Assembly: GCF_008298015.1 (NCBI RefSeq) | Contig: NZ_VTPX01000009.1 | Location: forward strand, 62,001 to 126,000 | From: Salinicola corii | GTDB lineage: Bacteria > Pseudomonadota > Gammaproteobacteria > Pseudomonadales > Halomonadaceae | Direction: 5' to 3' | Length of the DNA: 64,000 bases | Part shown: piece after piece, positions 34,537 through 42,961 of the stretch | Numbering within the stretch: the first letter of the stretch is position 1 | Layout of the letters: the number at the start of each line of letters is the position of its first letter | The notes under the pieces: model-generated | What the model saw: only the letters and a program-made list of their open reading frames with translations | Database searches by the model: none | Told to the model about the DNA's origin: nothing | Program-made: the position numbers and the translations under genes

Positions 34537-35346
34537 ATGTTGAACCGACTGTTGGTCACCGGCGCCGCCGGCGGCGTGGGCCAGGCGATCCGCCCCTATC
34601 TTTCCCGGCTGGCCCGAGAGGTACGCCTGTCCGACATCGCCGATCTGGGCGATGCGGCCGATCACGAGGAGCTCGTGGCCTGCGAACTGTCGGATGCCCA
34701 GGCCGTCGCCCGGCTCGTCGACGGTTGCGATGGCATCGTCCACCTGGGAGGCATCTCGGTGGAGAAGCCCTGGGAAGGCATCCTCCAGGCCAATATCATC
34801 GGGGTCTACAACCTCTATGAAGCGGCTCGCCGGCAGGGCGGGCCGCGAATCGTGTTCGCCAGTTCGAATCACACCATCGGGTACTACGAACGCTCGACGC
34901 GCATCGACACCCGGGTTTCCCATCGGCCGGATTCGCTCTACGGCGTTTCCAAGTGCTTCGGCGAGGACCTGGCGAGCCTCTATTTCGACAAGTTCGCGAT
35001 CGAGACCCTGAGTGTTCGTATCGGCTCCTGCTTTCCCCGGCCCAAGGACACCCGGATGCTGGCCACCTGGCTGGGAACCGAGGACTTCGTGGCGCTACTC
35101 GAGCGCGCTTTCCAGGCGCCACGCCTGGGTCACACGGTGATCTACGGCGTCTCGGACAACGAGGAGCGGTGGTGGGACAACCGCCACGCGCAGTTTCTCG
35201 GCTGGGTGCCGCGGGAGAGTTCGTCGCCGTGGCGTGCGGAAGTGGAGGCCGAGGCACGGCAACATCCTCAGGACCCGCACGATCCGGCGGTGGTCCACCA
35301 GGGCGGAAAATTCGTCGTCCTGGCGCATCCCGACGACGAAACTTGA
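34537..35346 (+). CDS. udh: Uronate dehydrogenase (NAD-dependent, SDR family)
   Basis: 269 residues. Oxidises glucuronate or galacturonate to the aldaro-lactone, feeding glucarate and galactarate dehydratases. The NAD-binding glycine motif is VTGAAGGVGQAI, the acidic DI binding residue follows strand 2, ASSNHTIGYY carries the catalytic serine region and YGVSK the Tyr-Lys pair. The C-terminus (YGVSDNEERWWDN..A..LGW) fits the Udh group. ATG 34537 follows GAGGAGT. Its place between the TRAP genes and the regulator supports import and oxidation of hexuronates. Confidence 0.92.
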   Translation: MLNRLLVTGAAGGVGQAIRPYLSRLAREVRLSDIADLGDAADHEELVACELSDAQAVARLVDGCDGIVHLGGISVEKPWEGILQANIIGVYNLYEAARRQGGPRIVFASSNHTIGYYERSTRIDTRVSHRPDSLYGVSKCFGEDLASLYFDKFAIETLSVRIGSCFPRPKDTRMLATWLGTEDFVALLERAFQAPRLGHTVIYGVSDNEERWWDNRHAQFLGWVPRESSSPWRAEVEAEARQHPQDPHDPAVVHQGGKFVVLAHPDDET

Positions 35347-35460
35347 GCCCGTGGCCGCCAGGCCGAATGGTATGCTGATGGTCTCGAACGTCAGGCAGCG
35401 CTGGCGACGCCCGAGTAACTTCGGGTGTCGGACAAGAAAATCGATAAGGTAGGCAGCACG

Positions 35461-36204
35461 ATGGAGCAGACCAAGGCTTGGGAGATAAAGCGTATCTCGT
35501 CTCAGGAGAGTCTTTCGCGCCAGATTGCCCGGCAACTGGAGGCGCTGATCACTCAGGAGCGGATCGCGGTGGGGGACAAGTTGCCGACCGAGAGTCAACT
35601 GTGCGACATGTTCGGCGTCAGCCGGACGGCGGTGCGCGAGGCGATTGCCCACCTCAAGTCGATGGGGCTCGTCGAGACGCGTCGCGGTATCGGTACGCGC
35701 GTGCTGCGCTCCGCGCCGGATCATCATTTTCCCGCTCGTCGCATCAATGCCACCACGGTAGAGGATATCCTGCACGTTCTGGAGATGCGCATCACGCTGG
35801 ACTCCCAGGCCGCCGCGCTGGCGGCCGAGCGGCACACGCCGGCCGATATCTCGGCGATGGAATTGGCCCATGAACGGTTCCTGGCCGCCTGCAAGACCGA
35901 CAGCCAGGCGCGTCACGAGGACTATGTGTTTCACCGAGCGGTCGTCGAGGCCACGCACAATCCGTTTTTCGTGTCGCTGTATGATCAGCTACACGAGGGT
36001 GCTATCCCTCGCACGAAACTCTTGTCCGTGGAACTCGACCCCGAAGCCGTATCTTACTATCTTGAAAGAGTTGCTCGTGAGCACGCCGAGGTCCTGCAGG
36101 CAGTCGTCTCGGGCGAGGCGGAAGCTGCGCGCAACGCCATGCATCGTCATCTTCAGCGGGCGTATGACAACTACGCCGCGTATCAGGATCATTCCCAAAC
36201 GTGA
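35461..36204 (+). CDS. FadR-subfamily GntR transcriptional regulator
   Basis: 247 residues from ATG 35461; an upstream in-frame GTG at 35425 is possible. Winged helix-turn-helix at residues about 20-80 ([22 protein letters not shown], then [13 protein letters not shown]), followed by the all-helical FCD domain with metal/ligand residues around [29 protein letters not shown] and [10 protein letters not shown]. Regulators of this type control uronate and aldarate catabolism (ExuR, UxuR, GudR-like). Three FadR-type half-site pairs in the island are candidate targets. Confidence 0.92.
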   Translation: MEQTKAWEIKRISSQESLSRQIARQLEALITQERIAVGDKLPTESQLCDMFGVSRTAVREAIAHLKSMGLVETRRGIGTRVLRSAPDHHFPARRINATTVEDILHVLEMRITLDSQAAALAAERHTPADISAMELAHERFLAACKTDSQARHEDYVFHRAVVEATHNPFFVSLYDQLHEGAIPRTKLLSVELDPEAVSYYLERVAREHAEVLQAVVSGEAEAARNAMHRHLQRAYDNYAAYQDHSQT

Positions 36205-36334
36205 CGCCCACTGGCCCGGACCGACGTCCGGGCCGGCCAACCGCAGTCCATTCGCGTCTACCGCTTTCGGCAAAGGGTGGAGGCGCTGTGTTGGCGTCGG
36301 CGTCCGGACATTCAAGCGCTATCCAGGAGGTAAC

Positions 36335-37912
36335 GTGAATCTGACTGGCGAATTATTGATCGGGCAGCAGGCCGTCAAAGGGAGTCGCGATCCAATCGTG
36401 GCGATCAATCCGGCGACTGGAGAGCGGCTGCCGACTGAGTTCAACGGGGGAACGGCGGAGGACGTTTCGCGGGCCTGCGAGCTCGCCGGGTCGGCCTTCG
36501 ATACCTACCGTGAATCCTCGCTCGAGGCACGCGCTAGCTTTCTTGAGACGATTGCCGACGAGATCGAAGCGATCGGCGATGCCCTGATCGAACGTGCGGT
36601 GGCCGAATCCGGCCTGCCGCAGGGGCGAATCCAAGGCGAGCGGGGGCGCACCTGCGGGCAGCTCCGGCTGTTCGCCAAAACCGTTCGGGCCGGTGAATGG
36701 CTGGGCGTACGGGTCGACCCAGCCTTGCCGGATCGTCAGCCGATGCCGCGCGTCGATCTGCGTCAGCGCCACATCGCCCTGGGGCCGGTGGCGGTCTTCG
36801 GTGCCAGCAACTTTCCGCTGGCGTTTTCCGTTGCCGGCGGGGATACCGCGTCGGCGCTGGCCGCGGGCTGTCCCGTGGTGGTCAAGGCGCATCCGGCGCA
36901 TCCCGGCACCTGCGAACTGGTCGGGCGAGCGGTGCAAGCGGCCGTCAAGCAGTGCGGGCTGCCGGAGGGGGTCTTCTCGATGCTGCACGACTCCAGCTTC
37001 GAGGTCGGCCAGGCGCTGGTCGCCGATCCGCGGATCAAGGCCGGCGGCTTCACGGGGTCACGCAAGGGCGGGCTGGCGCTGCTGGATATCGCCCAGCGCC
37101 GTCCGGAGCCGATTCCCTTCTATGCCGAGATGAGCAGCATCAACCCGGTTTTCCTGATGCCGGCGGCGCTCAAGGCGCGTGGCAAGGCGCTGGGCGAGGC
37201 GTTCGTGGGGTCCCTCAACATGGGGGCCGGGCAGTTCTGCACCAATCCGGGGCTGGTGATCGCGATCGAGAGCCCGGATCTCGATGCGTTCGTCGACGCC
37301 GCCGCGCAGGCCGTCGAGGCCAGCGCCGCCCAGACGATGCTGACGCCGGGCATCCACGATGCCTACGACCACGGTGTCAGTGCGCTGGCCGCGAATGCCA
37401 AGGTGAGAGAAGTCGCGCGGGGGCAGCAGGGCGACGGCCCCAATCAGTGCCAGAGCGGACTGTTCGTGGCCGCTGGCGAGGATGTGATTGCCGACGAATC
37501 GCTCCAGGCCGAGATCTTCGGGGCCTCGTCGCTGATCGTCGCGTGCCGTGACGCCGCCGAGGTCAAGCGCGTGGCCGAGGCGCTGGAAGGCCAACTGACG
37601 GCGACCCTGCAGATGGACGATGGCGATCTCGAAGCCGCCAGGACGCTGTTGCCGATCCTGGAACGCAAGGCCGGTCGGATCATGGCCAACGGCTGGCCGA
37701 CCGGGGTCGAAGTGTGCCATGCCATGGTTCACGGCGGCCCGTTCCCGGCCACCTCCGACGCACGTTCGACGTCCGTCGGCACCGCTGCGATCCTCCGCTT
37801 CCTGCGCCCGGTCTGCTATCAGGACTTGCCGGATGCACTGTTGCCGGAAGCCGTGCGCGAGAGCAATCCGCTGAAGCTGCGTCGTCTGCTCGACGGCGAG
37901 CGCGAAAGCTGA
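36335..37912 (+). CDS. 2-ketoglutarate semialdehyde (2,5-dioxovalerate) dehydrogenase
   Basis: 525 residues from a GTG at 36335 with AGGAGG four bases before it. NAD(P)-dependent aldehyde dehydrogenase; catalytic C302 in [11 protein letters not shown] and general base E265 in [11 protein letters not shown]. Opening residues ([15 protein letters not shown]), [25 protein letters not shown] and the absence of the usual ELGGK (EMSSINP instead) mark the KGSADH group. It oxidises the semialdehyde to 2-oxoglutarate, the last step of the oxidative uronate/aldarate path. The open frame continues far upstream through the GntR gene in another phase; that extension is spurious. Confidence 0.93.
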   Translation: MNLTGELLIGQQAVKGSRDPIVAINPATGERLPTEFNGGTAEDVSRACELAGSAFDTYRESSLEARASFLETIADEIEAIGDALIERAVAESGLPQGRIQGERGRTCGQLRLFAKTVRAGEWLGVRVDPALPDRQPMPRVDLRQRHIALGPVAVFGASNFPLAFSVAGGDTASALAAGCPVVVKAHPAHPGTCELVGRAVQAAVKQCGLPEGVFSMLHDSSFEVGQALVADPRIKAGGFTGSRKGGLALLDIAQRRPEPIPFYAEMSSINPVFLMPAALKARGKALGEAFVGSLNMGAGQFCTNPGLVIAIESPDLDAFVDAAAQAVEASAAQTMLTPGIHDAYDHGVSALAANAKVREVARGQQGDGPNQCQSGLFVAAGEDVIADESLQAEIFGASSLIVACRDAAEVKRVAEALEGQLTATLQMDDGDLEAARTLLPILERKAGRIMANGWPTGVEVCHAMVHGGPFPATSDARSTSVGTAAILRFLRPVCYQDLPDALLPEAVRESNPLKLRRLLDGERES

Positions 37913-37970
37913 TCTCGGTAAGCCAGTCCCGTGCCGCAACCGGCGCCATAGTGATGACATGATGATCGAA

Positions 37971-37997
37971 GGCCGCTCTCGCGAGCGGCCTTTTTTT
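37971..37997 (+). terminator. Terminator at the end of the aldarate island
   Basis: GGCCGCTC (37971-37978), loop TCGC, GAGCGGCC (37983-37990), then seven Ts. It also lies beyond the convergent AEC gene's 3' end. Confidence 0.93.
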
Positions 37998-38032
37998 GTC
38001 CGGCGTTCATCCTGTCGTGATAGTCGCCCGTG

Positions 38033-38980
38033 TCATATCAACCCCAGCCATTTCAACAGGAACAGCCCCAGGCTCAGGGTGAACATGGAGGCGAAAGTGG
38101 TGATGACGATGATATTGGCGGCCAGTTTGTCGTTGCTCTTGAACGCCTTGGCCATGACGAAACTGGCCGCCGCGCCCGGGCAGCCCAGGTAGAGAAAGAT
38201 GATCCCCAGCGCCGGGCCCTGGATGCCTACGGCGAGGGCGCCCAGAACGCCGAACAAGGGGACCCACACCAGCTTCCATAGGCTGGCATCGAGGGCGATG
38301 GCGCCGCTGCGCTTGAAGGCGGTAATGGAGAGCGTGCCGCCGATACAGATCAGACCCAGCGGCAACGACATGCCGGCAAGATAGCCGCCCGAGGTCATGA
38401 CCCAACCGGGCAGCTCGAGGTTCGCCAGTGCCACTGGGATCGCGAACACCACGCTCAGAATGAGCGGGTTTCGGGCCAGGTTCTTGATCAGGCTGCGAAA
38501 ATCGGTGTCTACGTCGTCGCTATAGAACGACAGGATAAAGACCGAGAAAACGTTATAGATGACGATGACGGCACCGGCCAGCACGCCGCCGATGGAGAGG
38601 CCGTAGTCTCCGTACTGGCCGGCCGCCAGGGCGAGACCGACGATGCCGTTGTTGGCCCGGAACGCGCCCTGGGTGAAGATGCCGCGCTCTATCCGCGGGT
38701 GTCGCCAGATCGCCCAGGCCCAGGCGAGAAAGAAGCTGATGATGGTGTAGCCGATGAAGTAGCCGATCAGCTCCGGTTGCAGTGCACGGCTCAGGTCGGC
38801 CTTGACGATGCTGAGGAACAGCAGTGCCGGCATGGTGACCTTGAACACCAGCATCGAGGCCGTGGTGATGAAGTGGGCGTCGATCCAGCCGATGCGCTTG
38901 AGACCAAGGCCCAGGAAGACCATCAGGAAGACGGGGAGCGTGATCTCCAGCGTATGGGTAAAGGCGGCCAGCAGCCCCAT
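38033..38980 (-). CDS. AEC family transporter
   Basis: 315 residues with ten membrane helices in the auxin-efflux-carrier arrangement. Typical stretches: LPVFLMVFLGLGLKR at the start, FRANNGIVGLALAAGQYG, and GYLAGMSLPLGLICIGGTL. Bacterial members export or exchange malate, malonate or other small carboxylates; the substrate here is unknown. It is convergent with the aldarate island. The start ATG 38980 lies 3 bases after the stop of a small upstream ORF, so translational coupling is likely. Confidence 0.9.
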   Translation of the reverse strand: MGLLAAFTHTLEITLPVFLMVFLGLGLKRIGWIDAHFITTASMLVFKVTMPALLFLSIVKADLSRALQPELIGYFIGYTIISFFLAWAWAIWRHPRIERGIFTQGAFRANNGIVGLALAAGQYGDYGLSIGGVLAGAVIVIYNVFSVFILSFYSDDVDTDFRSLIKNLARNPLILSVVFAIPVALANLELPGWVMTSGGYLAGMSLPLGLICIGGTLSITAFKRSGAIALDASLWKLVWVPLFGVLGALAVGIQGPALGIIFLYLGCPGAAASFVMAKAFKSNDKLAANIIVITTFASMFTLSLGLFLLKWLGLI

Positions 38981-38983
38981 CGG

Positions 38984-39094
38984 TCACTCTCCGCCGCGTA
39001 CCAGCCAGAAGCCGACGATCAGCGCTGCGATCAGCAGGGCCCAGAATAATCGGTTACGCAGGCGAGTATCGCGATGGGATCCTTTGCGAGACAC
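38984..39094 (-). CDS. Small single-pass membrane protein upstream of the AEC transporter
   Basis: 36 residues, starting at a GTG (39094) with AAGGA 7 bases upstream. Layout: a basic N-terminus (MSRKGSHRDTRLRNR), one hydrophobic helix (LFWALLIAALIVGFWLV) and a short RGGE tail. The stop is 3 bases before the AEC start. The positive-inside charge, good ribosome-binding site and tight spacing support a real gene; no family is recognised. It could be a small subunit or a translational leader. Confidence 0.6.
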   Translation of the reverse strand: MSRKGSHRDTRLRNRLFWALLIAALIVGFWLVRGGE

Positions 39095-39190
39095 AGTACA
39101 ATCCTTTTTGGCAGACGCTTCGAACGCGCGTTCGACGAGCGTGTCGACGATAGCGTCGGCAAGGTGAAGCGGTAAAAATGTATAGCCGAT

Positions 39191-39216
39191 AGTCTAAGGG
39201 AACAGTCTAAGGGAAT
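39191..39216. repeat. Tandem 13-base repeat in the leader of the alpha/beta hydrolase gene
   Basis: AGTCTAAGGGAAC at 39191-39203 is repeated as AGTCTAAGGGAAT at 39204-39216. The second copy supplies the AAGGGA ribosome-binding site of the gene starting at 39221. Confidence 0.8.
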
Positions 39217-39220
39217 TCGG

Positions 39221-40027
39221 ATGTCGATGCTGCCTTATCCACTGGTCTTCGCCCACGCCAACGGCTTCACCGGCGCCAGTTACCGGACGTTGCTGTCGCC
39301 GTTGGCGGGCCGTTTCGAACTGCACCCGCTGGATCGTCTGGCCCACGACCCCCGCTATCCGGTCGGACGCAACTGGCTGGCGCTTCGCGAAGAGTATCTC
39401 TTTGCGACCGCGCCGCTGGCAGCGCCGGTCGTGGCCGTGGGCCACTCCATGGGCGGGGTGTTGTCGATCATGGCGGCGGCCAAGGAGCCGCAACGCTTCC
39501 GGGCCGTGGTGGCACTGGACCCCCCGTTGCTGCTCGGGCGTGATGCCTGGATGTTGAAGGCCGCCAAGCTGACAGGGTTTGTCGATCGGGTGACACCGGC
39601 TGGCAAGACGCTGAAACGTCGCGAGACCTGGCCCAGCCGCGACGCCATGGCCGCGGCGTTGCGTCGCCGCTCGCTGTTTCAGCGCTTCACCGAGACCGCC
39701 ATGAGCGACTACGTCACCGGGGCGACCACGATCGACGATGACAGTGGTGCCACCAGGCTGCGCTATGCGCCCCGAACCGAAGCGGCGGTGTTTCGCCACC
39801 TGCCGGATCACCTGGCGTCGGTGCTGCGCAAGCTCGAGGTGCCGCTGACGGTGATCGCCGGCGAGGCGTCGGACCTGTTGACGCCCGGTCGCCGGCGCTC
39901 GCTCGAGCGGCTGGGCATTCGACTTCGCTGCGTACCCGGGGGACACATGTTCCCGTTCGAACAACCGGAAGCCACCCGCGAGGCCATCGTCGGGGCCATC
40001 GACGAGATGCTGGGAGAGACCGCGTGA
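39221..40027 (+). CDS. Alpha/beta hydrolase
   Basis: 268 residues. HANGF oxyanion segment at residues 11-15, nucleophile elbow VGHSMGG (serine near residue 74), an acidic residue in EASDLLT and a histidine in GGHMFPFE complete a plausible triad. Substrate unknown. It begins a translationally coupled trio: its stop overlaps the next start as GTGA, and that gene's stop overlaps the patatin start as ATGA. Possibly a lipid or ester turnover unit. Confidence 0.85.
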   Translation: MSMLPYPLVFAHANGFTGASYRTLLSPLAGRFELHPLDRLAHDPRYPVGRNWLALREEYLFATAPLAAPVVAVGHSMGGVLSIMAAAKEPQRFRAVVALDPPLLLGRDAWMLKAAKLTGFVDRVTPAGKTLKRRETWPSRDAMAAALRRRSLFQRFTETAMSDYVTGATTIDDDSGATRLRYAPRTEAAVFRHLPDHLASVLRKLEVPLTVIAGEASDLLTPGRRRSLERLGIRLRCVPGGHMFPFEQPEATREAIVGAIDEMLGETA

Positions 40028-40905
40028 GACCAACGGAGATGGTACTAGGAGAAGGGCGGCTGGCGGCATTGAGCTGGGGCGACGAGGCCGCGCCGGCCTG
40101 GGTGGCCCTGCACGGCTGGCTCGACAATGCCGCATCCTTCGCTCGGCTGGCGCCAGCGCTGGTCGCCGAGCTGGGCATTCGCCTGGTAGCGCTGGACTTG
40201 CCGGGGCATGGTCATTCGCCGCATCGCGGCGAACGCGCCGACTATCCGCTGTGGGGCTACGTCCCCGACGTACTCGAGGCGCTGGACGGGTTGAACCTGC
40301 GCGCCGCGACGCTGGTCGGTCACTCGATGGGCGCGGGCGTCGCCAGCCTGATCGCCGCGGCGATGCCGACGCGAGTGGAGCGGCTGGCGCTGATCGACGG
40401 GCTCGCCTCGACCACCAACGAACCGGCCGAGACGGTGGTACAGCTGCAGGCGGCCCTGGGGGCACGGGGGCGGCGACGCGGCAGTGCCGGCGACTACCCG
40501 AGCGTGGACGACGCCGTCGCGGCGCGGGTTCGTGGCGGGGTCACCCCGATCGATGCGGATACCGCGCGGCCCATCGTCGAGCGGAACCTGGCTAGAGGGG
40601 AGGATGGGCGCTATCGCTGGCGTACCGACCGGCGCCTGACCTGGCCGTCGCTGCTGCGCTGGACGCCGGACCAGATGCTGGAGACGGTGGCCGCGATCCG
40701 GGCGCCGGTATTGCTGTTGCAGGCCACGGGCGGCGTGTTGGCGGGGCGGCCGCATCTCGGCGATGCCTGCCGTCGGATCGACAGGCTCGAGCGACGGATC
40801 GTCTCCGGCGGCCATCATCTGCATCTGGAGCGCATCAGAGTGGCGCAGGTGGCTGCCGAAATCGTACGCTGGCATCAATCGACCGTCGGGGAGTGCGTGT
40901 CATGA
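40024..40905 (+). CDS. Alpha/beta hydrolase, second of the pair
   Basis: 293 residues from GTG 40024, four-base overlap with the previous gene; ATG 40039 is an alternative. Motifs: ALHGWLDNAASF, LDLPGHGHS, nucleophile VGHSMGAGVA, and a C-terminal GGHHLHLE histidine. It resembles the MEST/serine hydrolase-like branch of the family. No substrate can be assigned. Gene coupling with a patatin suggests work on lipids or acyl esters. Confidence 0.85.
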   Translation: MRPTEMVLGEGRLAALSWGDEAAPAWVALHGWLDNAASFARLAPALVAELGIRLVALDLPGHGHSPHRGERADYPLWGYVPDVLEALDGLNLRAATLVGHSMGAGVASLIAAAMPTRVERLALIDGLASTTNEPAETVVQLQAALGARGRRRGSAGDYPSVDDAVAARVRGGVTPIDADTARPIVERNLARGEDGRYRWRTDRRLTWPSLLRWTPDQMLETVAAIRAPVLLLQATGGVLAGRPHLGDACRRIDRLERRIVSGGHHLHLERIRVAQVAAEIVRWHQSTVGECVS

Positions 40906-41978
40906 AACCTCGAGTCTCGTTGGTGGTGGGGAGTGGCGGTGCGCGGGGCTACGCGCATATCGGCGTGATCGAGGAGCTCGAGGCGCGAGGCTACGAGATC
41001 GCTTCGATCTCCGGCTGCTCCATGGGTGCCCTGATCGGCGGAATCTATGCTGCCGGCAAGCTCGATGCGTATCGCGACTGGGTCTGTCAACTCGACTATT
41101 TCGACGTGCTTCGGCTGGTCGACATCACCTGGAGCGCCATGGGCGCGATGCGCGCCGGCAAGGTGATGACCAAGCTGGAATCGCTGGTCGGTGACATCCG
41201 CATCGAGGATCTGCCGATGCCGTTCACCGCCGTGGCGACGGACCTGGGTCGGCAGCGCGAAGTGTGGTTTCAGAGCGGGCCGCTGCTGCGGGCTATCCGC
41301 GCCTCGATCGCGGTCCCGGGGATCATTACTCCGGTGCAGGAAAACGGCCACGTGCTGGTCGACGGCGGGCTGCTGAACCCGCTCCCGATCATCCCCACGG
41401 TGTCGGTGGAGTCGGATCTGGTGCTGGCGGTCAACGCCACCGCCCAGACGCCGCGGCCGGTAACGCTGGAGGAGTTGCTGCCGCCCGATCAGGCGGCCCA
41501 GGAGCACGCCCGCGAGATCGAGCGGGAGGCCGAGGGCAAGAGCTTCAGCGGCTGGCTGAAGAACGTGCGCACGCGGGTGCAGGGCATGGTGTCGTCGTTC
41601 AGCGAAGAGGAGGAGGCGTCCGAGAACGTCAGTTGGTCGAGCCAGACCGAGCGCGCCTGGAGCAAGCTGGACATGATGCTGGCCTCGTTCGATATCACCC
41701 AGGCCGCGCTGGCCAAGTACAAGATCGCCGGCTATCCGCCCGACATCCTGATCGACGTTCCCAAGAGCGTGTGCGGTGCCTACGAGTTCCATCGGGCGGA
41801 GGCGCTGATCGAACTGGGGCGCTATCTCACCGCCCAGGCCCTGGACCGCCATGAGCGCCAGCGCGACCGCACGACGGTGGCGGGCGAGCCGGTCGACGGC
41901 CGCCGCCATCCCTCCAGTAGCAGCGACCCCCAGGGGCGGCTGCCACTACCGTTGTCGTCGCCCAAGCGGCACGGTTGA
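40902..41978 (+). CDS. Patatin-like phospholipase (RssA-type)
   Basis: 358 residues from ATG 40902 (overlaps the previous stop). Patatin catalytic core: oxyanion loop GSGGARGYAHIG, nucleophile GCSMG, catalytic Asp in VDGGLLNPLP, giving a Ser-Asp dyad. The C-terminal third is variable and hydrophilic, with an E-rich stretch (SFSEEEEASEN) and a basic tail ending in PLPLSSPKRHG. Cytoplasmic serine hydrolases of this group resemble E. coli RssA. Substrate is probably a lipid acyl ester. Confidence 0.9.
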   Translation: MKPRVSLVVGSGGARGYAHIGVIEELEARGYEIASISGCSMGALIGGIYAAGKLDAYRDWVCQLDYFDVLRLVDITWSAMGAMRAGKVMTKLESLVGDIRIEDLPMPFTAVATDLGRQREVWFQSGPLLRAIRASIAVPGIITPVQENGHVLVDGGLLNPLPIIPTVSVESDLVLAVNATAQTPRPVTLEELLPPDQAAQEHAREIEREAEGKSFSGWLKNVRTRVQGMVSSFSEEEEASENVSWSSQTERAWSKLDMMLASFDITQAALAKYKIAGYPPDILIDVPKSVCGAYEFHRAEALIELGRYLTAQALDRHERQRDRTTVAGEPVDGRRHPSSSSDPQGRLPLPLSSPKRHG

Positions 41979-42085
41979 AGGAGACGCGCCACGGCCGCCT
42001 TGTGCTCCGGCCCGCTCGGTGAACCAGTCTCTTCGGGGCGCACCACGTGATCTTCCAGTGTCGTGTCTCGCAAGTAACGCGAAGA

Positions 42086-42189
42086 AATATCGGATGCATG
42101 GCGTTGCCAGGCAAGGCGCGAGGAGGCGTCATAGTGGGGTCTATGGCAACGACGAGCAACGCCGCATGGCGGCGCCAGGGACCGATATT
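42086..42189. repeat. Imperfect inverted repeat of about 104 bases
   Basis: Perfect ends AATATCGG (42086-42093) and CCGATATT (42182-42189). Inside, TGGCGTTGCCA on the left is answered on the right by TGGCGGCGCCA, and GGCAACGACGAGCAACGCC lies between. The element occupies most of the gap between the patatin and Smr genes. It looks like a dispersed intergenic element rather than a terminator; copy number needs a genome search. Confidence 0.6.
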
Positions 42190-42216
42190 ATGGGATGGTA
42201 TTTGTGAGACACCACA

Positions 42217-42789
42217 CTAGCTTTTCGAGTCGGCGCGAGTGCGCAGCAGGACGTAGAGCGCGCCGGTGCCGCCGTCGATGTCGCTCGCCGAACAGAATGC
42301 CAGCACGCGTGACCAGTTCTTGAGCCAGGCGTTGACGTGGCTCTTGAGCACCGGGTAGTCCGCGCCGCTGCCGCGATAGCCGCGCGCCTTGCCATGAACT
42401 ACCAGCACGCAGCGAGTGCGGTTGGCGATGGCATCGTCGATGAACGATTCGAGCTCCAGGCGGGCCTCGTCGAGCGTGTAGCCATGCAGGTCGAGTCCGC
42501 CCTCCCAGCCGATCTGGCCACGCTTGAGCTGCGCGAAGGTTCTCGCCGGGAGGTCCGGGATCGAGAACGCCAGGCGCTGATGCGGCGTGACTGCCTCGAC
42601 GCCGCCGTCGGACAGCCGCGACTGCACGACCGGCGGGGCCTGTTCGGCGGCTTCGCGGCGGGTGTCGGCGTTGATGTCGTTGCGACGTGGCTTGCCGACG
42701 GCGGCCCGGTTGACGCTGAGCCGCCTGACGCCGGCGGCTTTCAGTGCCTCGCGGAACGCGTTGTGATCGTCGTCGTCGCCTGGAGTCAT
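42217..42789 (-). CDS. Smr-domain protein
   Basis: 190 residues from ATG 42789 with AGAGGTT 8 bases upstream; an in-frame ATG at 42816 is less likely. The C-terminal 90 residues are an Smr domain: LDLHGYTLDEARLELESF at its start, VLVVHGKARG in the middle and the GGTGALYVLLR end. Smr domains are metal-independent nucleases; the stand-alone E. coli relative SmrB cleaves mRNA at collided ribosomes. The N-terminal half is charged and lacks a known domain. It is divergent from prmB, the same neighbour as in many gammaproteobacteria. Confidence 0.9.
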   Translation of the reverse strand: MTPGDDDDHNAFREALKAAGVRRLSVNRAAVGKPRRNDINADTRREAAEQAPPVVQSRLSDGGVEAVTPHQRLAFSIPDLPARTFAQLKRGQIGWEGGLDLHGYTLDEARLELESFIDDAIANRTRCVLVVHGKARGYRGSGADYPVLKSHVNAWLKNWSRVLAFCSASDIDGGTGALYVLLRTRADSKS

Positions 42790-42961
42790 GACCGTGGAAC
42801 CTCTGCTGGCCGCCATCGTGCCGGCTGGAATCGTCGCGCGGCGCAAAGGGTAAACGATTCCGCGCTTCGTGGCTTGTCTGTGGGGACCGGTTGGTGATGA
42901 ATCAGCCCGGCTGTGAACCCGGCACCCTTGCGGGTACAATCGTCGTCCGTTTTTCAGTCAG

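Noticed and set aside
35870-36334. Upstream extension of the ketoglutarate semialdehyde dehydrogenase frame
   Set aside because: It overlaps the GntR gene in another frame; the GTG at 36335 with AGGAGG begins the family similarity.
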